This document shows positions 42,382 through 53,882 of a stretch of DNA of 64,000 nt, one piece after another. How positions within the stretch are numbered: the first letter of the stretch is position 1; each line of letters starts with the position of its first letter. A model generated the notes under the pieces. That model did no database searches. It was not told the origin of the DNA and saw only the letters and a list, made by a program, of their open reading frames with translations. The translations under genes and the position numbers were made by a program. Source of the stretch: Lepidostoma basale (Eukaryota > Arthropoda > Insecta > Trichoptera > Lepidostomatidae); contig JAHDVF020000137.1 in NCBI GenBank assembly GCA_022606425.2, positions 124,001 to 188,000 on the forward strand. Reading direction: 5' to 3'.

Positions 42382-45300
42382 TTATGGATCAGCCATTTTC
42401 AATGTGACCTTAGAAACACTGTTAGCAGCTAAGAAGGCTCGCTCGTGAACCTTCATGTGACCCTGCAGGGTGCACTTCTGGGTGAAGGCCTTGCCGCAGA
42501 CGGAACAGACGTGATCTTTGATGTTGTTGTGTATCTTCAAGTGTGTCAGCAGAGACTGCCTCCGCGGGTAGCACTTGAAGCACACCGGGCACTGGAAGTC
42601 CTTCTCCCCGGTGTGGGACACCATGTGGATGTTCAGCTTATTTCTCGAGAAGAAAGCTTGGTTGCAAAAAGAACAGACGTGATTTTTTTCTTGAAAATGA
42701 TCCTTGCGAATGTGTTTGGACAGGTAGCCCGAGATCTCGAATGTCTTGGGGCACATTTTACATTTGTAAACCCTCCCAAACAGCTTGTGAACTTTTCGCA
42801 TGTGAATTACCCTGGAGCTGTGGGAAACAAACTTTTCATTGCATAGCCGACAAGCGTATATGTGGTTATCGCAAGTGTGCGATCTAATGTGCCTCAGCAT
42901 ACTGTATTTCTTCAGGAGCTTATTGCAGATCTGACAAGTGACTCGCTCGTCGTCGTGAGTCATCTTGATGTGAGCGACCATCCGGCGCTTGGAGACAAAC
43001 TGTTTGCCGCAGAGATCGCAGATGTGGTTGGGGAAATGATCGCTCATGTGGTCCAGCAGAAGCCTGTGGGTGGGGAACGTCTCCCCGCAGACTTCGCAGG
43101 TGACTGCTGTCGGGTCCACCTCAAAAGGCATTCTCTCTCGACACAATCTTCTTTGCATCTTCCGCATTTTAGTGTCCTTATTACTATTACTGGGGGTTCT
43201 GCGCTTTCTGATTTCTCTCTTTACTTCGGTCTTAACTTTCAGACAGTTTACTTTTATTTCTGATTTGTTCAATAACTTTTTAGTCTTTTTGGTCTTTCTG
43301 CGACTATTGTATGCAAATTCATCATTACTCGTATCTGTGTCCGTAATTACTTCTTTTTTAATTATTATAAACTCTTCTTTTATTTGATTATCTAAAAAAT
43401 ACAAGTAGTTCAAATGAATGCATAAGAAGATTTGTGTTACATCAGCACAGGCTGATAACGCTCCTATAGCAGGGGCTCTGTACAAGGGGCCAATGCAGAG
43501 GCGGGGATTGTAGTTCATTTAATGTTATTAAGTGAAGTGGAACAAGCTCCACCGTCCCAGCAAAACATATATCATTTTCATAGTTTAATGTGTAGAAATG
43601 AACAGATTCACCAAACATGTATTATACCAGGTACGAAGAATACATTTTACAGTTTTGAAACAATAAAAAAATATTATAAACCAATTACTAGAATAAACTT
43701 TTTAGTTATAGCATTACGAATTTATTGAAAAGTATTTGACACAATGATTTTTGCCACTTTCTTAACTGTAACCTGTACTTGATTATTTTGGCAATTGAAA
43801 ATTAGCATTAAATTAAAAAGAGTTCGAAAAATATTTAGAATTATCTAATAAATCAGTCTATTCTGGTAGGACTGACAATTTATTTTATTATAAATAAATG
43901 TAATCAATTAATCCAAGCATCGAATATACAACTTTATATTATTAGGAATAATAAAAAATAAATATATATATATTTTTAAATTTCTTCCCCATAAGTCATT
44001 TCATAAATTATATAACTTATCAATAAACAAATAGCTTTTTTTTTTTTCAACACAAAATATTTTTATAAAATATATGCATTATATTATATTACAATCTTAG
44101 AAATAAATTATTGCATTGGCAACATGTGATCAGGAATCCAGTCGATGTAAAATTAAAATATACCTGGTGACCCTAAAGTGAAAACAATAGTACAGAAAAA
44201 AAATCCATGCAGCTAATATATTAAGACTCCTGAACAAAGTGTTATGTTGAAATGAGTGACTATAGTAAAAATACTTTTATATTTAAAAAAAAAACATTAA
44301 TAATATAACATAAGAAATAATGGTCATAGATAATACAAATAAAAGCAGTTTTTTTACTAAACTTCGTATTCATGTAAAGTAATATTTGTCTTTTGTTTCG
44401 AAAAACATTTTATACATTACAAAAACTATTAAAACCCATATTAAATATTTAATATTGATGAAAAATTAAATTTTCTAGATGTTCTATTATATCTCATGGA
44501 AATGATGTGCCTCAGGACATTATTAAATGTGTAGAAAATCAAATGACTAGTCTTGGGGTTTAGACTGAATAGACTGAGATGGGCCGGTCACGTGCAGAGG
44601 ATGCCGTCATCGCGAACCCTAAAAAGATTGCTGGAGTGGCACCCAGGTGGTAGAAAACCAATTGGACGACCAAGGCTGCAATTGGGAGGATGAAGTTGGG
44701 AGAGATGGGGCAAAATTGTTACGAGTGTCAGATTGGAGGGTCGAAGCGGAGGACAGGAGGAGTTGGAGGCGAAGAATACTGGAGGCTAAGGCTCGATATG
44801 GGCTGTAGGGTCATCGAAGAAGAAGAAGAACAAGTCTTGGGGTTTAGTAGTAATTTGTTTTTTTTTTTCTTGCCCATAATTTACTGATTTGTGCCCTTGA
44901 GAAGATCAATTCATACAAAATGGCACTCTATAAATCTTCCAATTTATTACCATTATTATAAACAAGGCACTAAGCCACTTCAGTTATAGCTATGTGTTTG
45001 ATTTTCGCCACATTGGGTAATGCCCTCTCATCAAATATAATAAAACTTCTACAAAAAACTTTGGAATAATTATTCAAAATTAGAACTCAAATTAGAACAA
45101 AACGCCATTTGTTAACAGAGTTCCTACTAACTTAGTCTTATATTTTACAATAGAACGAACAGAATCCATTTTTAAATCACAAAGGTTAGCACAAAAACTG
45201 CACAAATATTTCATGATAATATGATAGTCAGTGGCATTTGTGTGTTCCTCTAATTAAATAAATCTTAATATATTCAAACTTCATATTATATATTAAACCC

Positions 45301-46347
45301 GGTTGGTATTCTAAGGGACAGAACGTTTGGCACATGATCCATGGGACTTGGGTTGAATCTGGACATGATCTGTTTCCTTCTACATAATATTTTAAGAGAT
45401 TGTGTAATAAATTCTATCACATATATTTTATGAAAACGCTAATATTATATTTAACGGGAGTGGCATAATAGTAAACATTACAATAAAAATTGCTGAAGTA
45501 ACATTTCACGCGACTGACTATCAAATATCAATTTTAAGCAAATTGAAATGGAACAAACCTGAGTCAAGATCCAGTAGAATAATGTTATTTCTTAAATTTT
45601 GTTGGACATCTTCGATTTGATTCCGAAATGCAAAGCTATCTTTGAGTCTAGAAATACATTTTTCACATATGAGGAATAGTTTATCGTCTGAGCCTTCACA
45701 ATCAGTCACCTGAAACAAACAACAAATCTAATAAAAACTATATTAACATTTGTATTCAATTATCTTGGCATATTTTAACAATTGGAAACACAAAAAAATC
45801 CAATCATAATGAAATTATACATATAATTATTTTATAAGTCTTACATAGTTCTGCACCTTTTTGAAACCCATTTGGACCAAATTAATCAGACAAACAAGTA
45901 GAATAAACCAAAATATATCAAAAAATGTTTCATTTTTATTAGTTAATCAAAATGTTGAAGAAAAACACAGAAGATTCTTAGAGTATTTTTAGGAACGCTA
46001 AACATTAGTCTAATTAAAAAAAAGTATGTGTAGGAAAGGGACTCGCATTAGAATAAAAATATGTTAGTGCACTGCACTTATAAATCATCTAACCCAGCAG
46101 TTCACAAATTGCACAATTAGAATACAAATTTAATGTTTAAAAATATATATCACACAACAATTACCTTTATTGAAAAACAAGAGTTTAGCATGTCACAATA
46201 CGTGGTATTTTCTTCGTTGTCAAAAACGAATACCTGAAGCATATTTTTCAAGCTATTATCAGATATAATGCAGCACTGACAAACCCCAGAAAATGTCTCG
46301 TATTTCAATTCCTCCTTACACACCGCTGTCTTTTTTAAACGACTCAT
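42382..46347 (-). CDS. ZAD / C2H2 zinc-finger protein 2: shared ZAD exons plus terminal exon A (447 aa)
   Basis: Exons 46165-46347, 45559-45709 and 42382-43391 join in frame (phase 0, then phase 1). Exons 1-2 encode the ZAD with Cys pairs at residues 23/26 (GVCQCCIISDN) and 76/79 (LICEKCISRLKDSFAFRNQI). Exon A begins D-NQIKEEFIIIKKEV and encodes eight C2H2 fingers, from CEVCGETF through CDLCGKQF, CQICNKLL, CRLCNEKF, CKMCPKTF, CSFCNQAF and CPVCFKCY to CSVCGKAF, ending TLKMADP. Start: the first ATG at 46347; an upstream in-frame GTG is not needed. These ZAD exons are the only ones for the four zinc-finger exons A-D, all with compatible phase-1 acceptors. The coding sequence of exon A is visibly more GC-rich than B-D. 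Likely nuclear, DNA-binding, dimerising through ZAD. Confidence 0.88.
43392..45558. other. Intron 2 of the shared ZAD locus (exon 2 to exon A)
   Basis: AT-rich intron of about 2.2 kb. It contains half-copies of the palindromic MITE (44455-44535, 45010-45055) and an RTE-like fragment with target-site duplication (44549-44847). No extra exon recognised. Confidence 0.6.
44549..44847 (+). mobile_element. RTE-like 3' end with (GAA)n tail and 15-bp target-site duplication
   Basis: The insert 44564-44832 reads RLRWAGHVQRMPSSRTLKRL, LEWHPGGRKPIGRPRLQLGG and, in a shifted frame, RRRILEAKARYGL, then GAAGAAGAAGAAGAA. The direct repeat AGTCTTGGGGTTTAG at 44549-44563 and 44833-44847 is an exact target-site duplication. 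5'-truncated, antisense to the zinc-finger gene. Confidence 0.9.
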
Positions 46348-46989
46348 TATCACTATATTCTTAACCACTCAAGTAAGGGATTGAATAGTGTTATTATTAT
46401 TGATTTCGACAGTTTTCCGACGTCACCATTGATAGTTTTCTCGTTTCTGAAGTTAATTTTAAGATTTGGGGCCAGCGACTGACGCCTTCTTCAATATCTT
46501 TGACAATTGTCTTTGCTCCTAATATCTACCATAGAAAAACCACATTAGCAATTTGATTACAAATTTCTTTGCAGATATGAATACAAAAATATTTTTACGA
46601 GCTACGATTTGCTCCTCGTTCCTCATTTAAAACACTTCTTGCTTGGATGAAGCTAGATTATTCGTTTTTTCTCACACCATTATTCATTAGATTTTAATCT
46701 TTTTTCCATTACGAAATTATCTTCTGAAAGAGTCTAGGAAGTATGTAAGGAGAAAAGAGCGTATTTGTCCATTTTTTCTGTTAACCCCTTTATAGAGATG
46801 CCTATAAAGTTGCCGCGCTACGAAACCAACCTGCCAATAGTTATGCCTGTTAGTTGGGCAATCTTATTGTTTAATCGGGTCGCCTCGGAGGTCGACATAT
46901 TTCGTGATAGTTTGAGTTGCCTCAGGGATGAAATATCAATGTTATGATTACTTCCGATTCTTTTTTTAATGCTTCTCTTATTCTTAAAA
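46348..46989. other. Upstream region of the shared ZAD locus
   Basis: Holds the presumed promoter of the minus-strand locus. GACGTCACC at about 46418-46427 contains a palindromic GACGTC, a CRE-like core, but its significance is unknown. A minus-strand ORF at 46818-47000 abuts the RTE-like element. Confidence 0.4.
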
Positions 46990-49035
46990 TGTAATTGCAA
47001 TCGATCTGGAATTATATGTTTGTAATGTTTGTTGCGTTGGAAGATACCGAAAATGTTGACGAGGAGAATACATGTATAACAAAAATCCTATACGAAACCG
47101 GACGTAAACACTTTCCAACGAAGCGTGATGGAAAGAAGTCCAAACTTTCCAGCGAGACACTGGAACTCATGAAAAGGAGACGAGAAATAGCTGGGTCAGA
47201 TATGGCTTCAATTACTTCCCGAAACTTGAGTAAACAGATCAATTCGGCGATTCGAAGGGATCTTCGAAACGCAAACACACAAATGATCAAGGACGCAATT
47301 GAACAGAATAGGGGGTCCAAAGTGTTTACACAAAAACTGGGCAGAAGCCAACTGACTAAACTGAAAAATGAAGACGGCAATATCGTTACCTCCAAACCAG
47401 AGTTACTCGCGGAAGTCGAAAAATACTACTCTAAACACGCTACAAGGCCCGTACTACATGACGAAGATGGTGATCCCAGAGCTAAAATAACCCGCCACCA
47501 TACTGACGATCTTCCAGAGATAAACATAGATGAAATTGAGATGGCCCTGAGACAGCTGAAAAACAACAAGGCACCAGGAGAAGATGGAATCACCACAGAA
47601 CTTCTAAAAGCCGGAGGACTCCCAATTCTATGCGCACTACAAAAAATGTTTAATTCCGTACTGCGTAAGGAATGCACACCGAAAGCGTGGAGCGAAAGTA
47701 TCGTGGTCCTCTTTTTCAAAAAAGGAGACAAGACCTTGTTAAAAAACTACAGGCCGATCTCACTCCTAAGCCACGTTTACAAGTTGTTCTCAAGGGTCAT
47801 AACAAACCGTCTTTCCCGCAGATTTGACGATTTTCAGCCTCCGGAGCAGGCTGGGTTCAGAGCAAACTTCAGCACCATAGACCACATCCATACAGTTAGG
47901 CAGATTATCCAGAAAACAGAAGAATATAATCGACCCCTATGCCTTGCCTTTGTGGACTATGAGAAGGCCTTCGACTCTGTCGAGACCTGGGCTGTTCTGG
48001 AGTCTCTGCAGCGAAACCAGATTGATTGGAATTACGTACAGGTGTTGAAATGCCTCCAAAATAACGCCACAATGTCCGTTCAAATCCAAAACCAGAAGAC
48101 CAAACCGATTGAGCTGCAACGGGGAGTCAGACAAGGGGATGTGATATCTCCAAAGCTGTTCACTTGTGCTTTGGAAGATATATTTAAAACTTTGGACTGG
48201 TCTGAACGTGGCCTCAACATAAATGGCGAATACATATCTCACCTTCGTTTTGCGGATGACATTGTTATTCTGGCGGAATCTGCTGGGCATCTAGAAGGCA
48301 TGCTAGATGAACTGAACACTGCATCCAGACGAGTGGGTCTCGGGATGAATTTGGACAAGACGAAAGTCATGTATAATGAACATTATTATCCCGGGATCAG
48401 TAACCGTCGATGGGTCGGCTCTCGAAGTGGTACAAGAATACACATATCTTGGCCAAATCATACAATTAGGACGAAACAATTTCGAGAAAGAAGCCAACCG
48501 AAGAATTCAGTTGGGTTGGGCGGCCTTTGGGAAATTACGTCATGTTTTCACTTCCAAAATACCACAATGCCTCAAGACTAAAGTCTTCAACCAGTGCGTT
48601 TTGCCAGTCATAACATACGGAGCCGAGACGTGGACATTGACAAAAGGTCTAGTCTACAGATTCAAGGTTGCCCAGCGCGCCATGGAAAGAGCCATGCTTG
48701 GAATAACCTTGAGGGATAGATTTAGAAACGAATTTATTCGACAACAAACCAAGGTGACTGAGGTGGCTCTACGGATAGGCGGGCTGAAGTGGCGGTGGGC
48801 TGGCCATATCTGTCGGAGAACCGACAGCCGATGGGGAAGACGGATTCTGGAGTGGAGACCGCGTACAGGATTCCGTAGAGTTGGACGTCCCCCTGCCCGC
48901 TGGACCGACGATCTGAAGAGGATTGCTGGACATGGATGGATGGGAGCGGCAATGGATAGGGGGCGGTGGAGGGCTTTGGGAGAGGCCTACATTCAGCAGT
49001 GGATGACAGACGGCTGATGATGATGATGATGATGA
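46990..49035 (+). mobile_element. RTE-like non-LTR retrotransposon, 5'-truncated, (GAT)n tail
   Basis: Contains most of the reverse-transcriptase ORF but no endonuclease domain; homology starts near 47035. The 3' end is the RT ORF stop followed at once by (GAT)n. Its 3' end recurs at 6330-6440, and a second nearly identical copy starts at 63749. The 5' boundary is not certain because the sequence before 47035 is not clearly part of the element. No target-site duplication found. Confidence 0.9.
47035..49017 (+). pseudogene. RTE-like reverse transcriptase ORF with one frameshift
   Basis: RT blocks in order: NNKAPGEDGITTELLKAGG, NYRPISLLSHVYKLFSRVI, FVDYEKAFDSVETWAVLESL, RGVRQGDVISPKLFTCALED and the catalytic LRFADDIVILAE. 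Near 48380 one extra base shifts the frame. The C-terminal part continues from 48376 to the stop at 49015-49017, with VVQEYTYLGQIIQLGRNN, ITYGAETWTL, WRWAGHICRR and VGRPPARWTDDLKRIAG. The copy at 63749-64000 lacks the extra base. No other lesion was noticed in 2 kb, so the copy is young. Confidence 0.92.
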
Positions 49036-49720
49036 ATGTTTGTGATTTTTATTCAAATAAATGAAAAGGAATTACTTATTGTATTTTAATTACGAATAAA
49101 TGTTCTTTATAAATAAAATCATGATTTGATTTGAATATTGTCTTTTCGGGAGTACCAGCCCGAAGGCTATTGCTCCCCCACATGTTGGAAATTTCTTTCT
49201 TGAATGTTGAGGCTAGGCCAGACTTTCTTGTTTCTTGGCTATTGCTGGATAGTGAGGGGAGGGTTACTTGGAAGATGTATTGGGTTGTGCCTGACACTTG
49301 AATCTGACTACACGGTTAGGGAGGAAGTGTGGAGGGGTCGGGGATGGTCTTGGATAGAGGCCGAGGACTTGGGTGGAGACCGAAGGATGGTGACAGGGAG
49401 TGGGCTTGGGTGGGGGGCTGATCAGTCCTGGATACAGAACCGAGTGGGACAAGAGTGGCCTTGGGTGGAGACCGATATGGCAATGGGGTTGAGATACAGA
49501 TGGAGGCATTTGAGGAACGCCAGCAGACTCGGAGATGGCAGCGGGTCAAAATGGAGTAGTGAGCGATTACGATGGTCAGGAAATGTGGCGGCGGCACCGG
49601 AGGCAAAAGCCTATTCAGGTAGAAGTTGTCATTTTAGCTGGCAACTGACGGTAAGGTGTGTAGTGCGATCCACAATTTGGATATCACAGGGTGCACTGTT
49701 TGATGTTTTTCCATGTTGAA
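49036..49720. other. Spacer with a GC-rich degenerate repeat stretch
   Basis: 49300-49600 is unusually GC-rich for this window and contains recurring phrases: TGGGTGGAGACCGA occurs at about 49371 and 49462, with related GGATGGTCTTGG and TGGCCTTGGGTGG. ORFs on both strands reflect base composition. Origin not recognised. Confidence 0.4.
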
Positions 49721-49950
49721 TCGCCATAAAAACAACAATAAATCACAAGTGATTGTATATAATTGTTGTTATAATTGTACACAATTTTGATTGTGTGAAT
49801 TGATAACAACACACCAAACCATCAAAGCGTTTCAAGGAGGAATATGTAGAGAGTAGATGAACAATAATTACATAAATAAACAGATGTGGTAAAGAAAAAC
49901 TAAACTTTATATGAAATAAAACACAAATTAAATATCAAAACAGTTAAATA

Positions 49951-49956
49951 TTTATT
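49951..49956 (-). terminator. Candidate poly(A) signal for ZAD zinc-finger gene 3
   Basis: AATAAA on the minus strand 22 nt after the stop codon; close but plausible. Confidence 0.5.
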
Positions 49957-49977
49957 ATTTTACAAAATTCATTTTCT

Positions 49978-52225
49978 TTACTCCAAAGAGAACTGACTTT
50001 TTTCATGTATTTTTGAATGAGTTTTTAATGTACACTTTTGTGTGAATGCTTTCCCGCAAACAGAGCAGACAAACCTTTTATCATTAGTGTGACTTCTCAT
50101 ATGTACGTTTAGTGTGTACATACGGCCGTATGATTTTTGGCAAATGTTACACTTGAAACTTTTGATTCCACTATGCTTGAGCATGTGATCGGAGAGCCCA
50201 GTTTTGTCATAGAAAGCATCACCACATTCACTGCAAATGCAACTTCTTTCTTGTAGATGTACCCTCTTGATGTGAGTTGTGAGTGTGCACGCTTGAAAGT
50301 ACCTTTTGGGACATTGCTTACATTTATATTTTCTAGGTTCATCATTGTGCACATCAATCAAATGCTTTACACGCTTGTAATATCCTGAGAATCTCTCTGA
50401 ACAATGTGGACACTTGTATATAGAGCCAGGTTTTGTATGCTCTCTCATATGAATTTTTAAATTATCTAATCCCTTATAAGTTTTGTTGCAAATTTCACAG
50501 GTTTGATCTGTTTGGTTTAGATGTCTTTTAATGTGACCCCTTAATTTACTCTTGCACTGGAATATTTTCGCACAAATATGACAAATATGCTCAGGGAAAT
50601 GAATAGGCATATGACGTACCAATGAATTATGCAATGGAAAGGTTTCATCGCAAATTTTACATGTTAGAGCGTCCTTATTCAGAGTGTATACTGGTTTTCC
50701 GATTTTATTTGCTTTCAAAGAAGAAGCTTTATCACTATTTTCAAATGTATATTTAATAACGCCAGTTCCATCTGATTCATCACGATTATTTAATGAATTT
50801 TCAAGTTTAAGCTTGTATTCATTTTTGGTAACTAGTTTTTTAGCTTTGGAGCAATTACCTTTTTTCGACTTGCATTTTTTACTTTTCTTTTTGAGATTCT
50901 GCATTTCTTTTACAAGAATTTCATTTGTAGGTAAAGTATCACCAATTTCAGAGAAATTGGAATCAGAACAATTTTCAAAAAGTTCATGTTTGATATCATT
51001 ATTTTCAACAGGTACAGCTGAAAATAAAAGTGTTTATTAATTATTAAAAAATACTATTTATGTATCTCTTTTTTTTTCAATTTTAAGTTCCTTAAAAAAT
51101 CTTTTCAAACTATAATATAAACCCATTATCTTGTTAATTTTCTATTCCTAAAACTCTGTCAAATTTTAATTTGCAAATGTTACACACTCACGTTCTTGCA
51201 ATTAAAAAAAATGGTTAGTTTATATCATTCTCCTGGTGGGTGTAAAACCTTTGAAATATGCCGAGAAATACACACAATGGTGGAATTTTTTTTGTTATAA
51301 CTTATAAAAACATTTACATTATGGAGTTCTACTGTGTTAATTAATGCCTTACGTTAATCAAAAATGAAATGTTTATCTTATTTCCCAGCTGTTAAAAGGT
51401 ATAATCCATCCAGTTATATATTAAAACAATTTGTATTCAAGATAATCAAACAATGAGAGTGATGTGATTTTTTTTAGATTTATCCATATTTGTTTAAAAT
51501 ATGATAAAAATATTAGAGTATATGACCCAACTAGACGTAAGTGGACTCCCCAACAACTTTATTACCATTATAACAATAAACAAATGCAGGTAGTTAAGTA
51601 CTTTTCAAAATGCAGATAGTTACACATACCAGAAATTTTTCGAAGAGATTCTTGAACAGATTCAATCTGAGATTTGAAATAGTGAGCTTCTCTGAGTCGG
51701 TCGATGCATGAACCACAGATGTTGAGGTTATCCACATTGTATATCAAATCTTCAGAAAGAAGCTAAAAAATGAACCATTATATTAGTTTGTATAAAAAAT
51801 AATAAAATGAGAAATGCTATACACCGAATATATTAAATAATCCAATATAATAATTACTTTAAAATAATTCCACAAATTTAAAGTTGTTTTGTGTGAATAA
51901 AAATTAAATAAAAATTTTTCGATTTTTTAAATATGTAATATAAAAATTCATAAATCCATATAAACAACAATCGAATACTTCTAAAATGTGGTAATTTGAT
52001 TTATATTACAAGAAAGATGAAAACGCAAACCTGAATTGAAAAACAATAAACCAGCATATCAGCGTAGATCTCTTGTTTTCCTTGATAATAATGGGTAGAC
52101 AATATTTTTTTTAAATCATTTTCAGCTAAACAACAGCAACAGCTTTTGTGTAAAGATTCTACTTTTATTAATTTCGGTGATGTTTGAACTGCTTGAATAG
52201 GATTAGATACTATTGGAATATTCAT
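49978..52225 (-). CDS. ZAD / C2H2 zinc-finger protein 3 (455 aa)
   Basis: Exons 52031-52225, 51630-51762 and 49978-51017 join in frame with phases 0 and 1, the same pattern as the other two ZAD loci. The ZAD has Cys pairs at about residues 29/32 (SCCCCLAENDLKK) and 81/84 (NICGSCIDRLREAHYFKSQI). Exon 3 has an acidic segment, a Lys-rich stretch (KKKSKKCKSKKGNCSKAKK) and eight C2H2 fingers: CKICDETF, CHICAKIF, CEICNKTY, CPHCSERF, CKQCPKRY, CSECGDAF, CNICQKSY and CSVCGKAF. It is more diverged from the four exons A-D than they are from each other. Probable nuclear DNA-binding protein; orthologue not assigned. Confidence 0.9.
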
Positions 52226-53074
52226 GGCTGTTGTGACAGTAAATAAACAAATTACGTCATAAAAATTATCTCCATGTAATGAGAGAAAAATGAGTATTAT
52301 AAATTTGACAAAATATTAAGAAATTATTTTTAATCTTCCGAAGCTTCAGCAAGCTACAGAAGCTATTACAATTGAAACGTCAAACGTCAAAACAAATTAA
52401 ATTTTTTATTTATTTGGAAATGGCTACCTACCATATAACATTTTCTAGCTCATTGCTTTATTTATTCAAGTATGTGTATACACGGTTAATAATATTGGTA
52501 CCACTAGGCGATTTTTATCTATTAATTGAAATAAATTTTAATTTAATAATAGTTAACACGATTGTTTAGTGGTTTTACTTGGATTTAATTTACATAAATT
52601 ATGTAAATTGTGATAAATTTGTTTCACATTGCGAGGGCAGAGTGTGTCCTTATATTGAGTTTAGAAATCTTAAAGGTGGGGAAGAAAATATATAATGCAA
52701 ATTTTTGAGTTCTTAAAAAAACAGTTAAGGTTTTTCTTAGAACTAATGATGAGTCTTAAGTAAATTTACAACTGAATTTCTTTGAATTTTTGAGGTTCAA
52801 TACATAATAAAAAAACAGTAACATCGCAACTGAATTTTCTAGGAATTTATTAGGTTCAATTCATAAAGATAGATAGTAACATTTAGTGGTTAATAATAAT
52901 GATAATATATTAAAAATTAAATAACCCAAACGTTCAACTTATAAATGAACAAACTAACATCTTCTCCTCACCATTACTAAACATATTCAAATAAATTTAA
53001 AAGACATTACCATATCTGTGTTGTTATATACTATTATAAGATTTTATTTATTTGTTATCATTATTATTAACCAC

Positions 53075-53310
53075 ATTCCTTCTTCTTCTCCGACGTTACG
53101 ACCCTCGGTGGGTCTTAGCCACCTTCAAGAAACGTCTCCATCCCGTCCTGTGTCTGGCCGCCGCCTCCCAGTCATGCTGCTTCAGGACCCGACAGTCTGC
53201 CACGACACCATCCAACCATCGCAGTCTCGATCTGCCGATGCTTCTTCGCCCTACTGGATGGTCAATCAAAACTCTTTTGGGGAGCCCCAGATCCACCAAA
53301 TACCACAATT
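53075..53310 (-). mobile_element. RTE-like 3' end with (GAA)n tail, minus strand
   Basis: Minus strand reads VDLGLPKRVLIDHPVGRRSI, GRSRLRWLDGVVADCRVL, HDWEAAARHRTGWRRFLKVA and KTHRGS, stop. The tail is GAAGAAGAAGG (rc). It is related to, but not the same copy as, 44564-44832. It lies within the large TIR element. Confidence 0.85.
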
Positions 53311-53394
53311 ACTGTTTAACATTCTAAATTCATCGTGATTTGTTACTAGGTACATATCTCAACCTAAATTTCTTAGTAATGTTACTGTTGTTCT

Positions 53395-53882
53395 AGCGCC
53401 AACCCTCATGTATGGAAGTGAAGCTTGGAGCTGGCAAAGGAAGGATGAAAGCAGGATAAACGCCGTAGAAATGAGATCACTGAGAAGAATGTGCGGGAAA
53501 ACGTTGTATGATAGAATACCTAACGATGAAATAAGAAAGAAATGTAAGGCAGATGACTGCATCATGAATAAAATTAAAAAAGGATCCCTGAGATGGTTTC
53601 GGACATATGAACGAATGGATGAGAGTAGAATGGTTAAAAAGTTGTACACAAGCAGCGTGAGTGGGAAAAGAAGCCGAGGACGACCGAGGAAAACATGGCA
53701 TGACCATATTAATCAATTACTAAAAGGCGGCCACATTCGAAGTCGGAACAATCGACGTGCGTGCATGGTAAGATGTATGGATGTAAAGGAATCTCGAGAG
53801 GTATGCCAGGACAGGCCAGTGTGGCGATCCATCCTCTCTGCCTACCCCTCCGGGGAAATGGCGTGATGGTTAGTTAGTTTTT
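53395..53882 (+). mobile_element. Non-LTR C-terminal fragment, (GTTA)n-tail family, copy 9 (best preserved)
   Basis: An uninterrupted frame from [19 protein letters not shown] through [57 protein letters not shown] and RRACMVRCMDVKESREVCQD to SAYPSGEMA, stop. It ends GGCGTGATGGTTAGTTAGTT. It lies inside the large TIR element. Confidence 0.9.

Noticed and set aside
36880..43518. Upstream Met starts of the open frames before zinc-finger exons A, C and D
   Set aside because: These Mets lie 5' of consensus TTTTCTAG or TTTTTTAG acceptors in sequence that matches between copies as intron. The frame is open there only by chance.
49204..49719. Trp/Gly-rich plus ORF and Pro-rich minus ORFs
   Set aside because: Both strands are open because of the GC-rich degenerate repeats; no domain, signal peptide or splice context was found.
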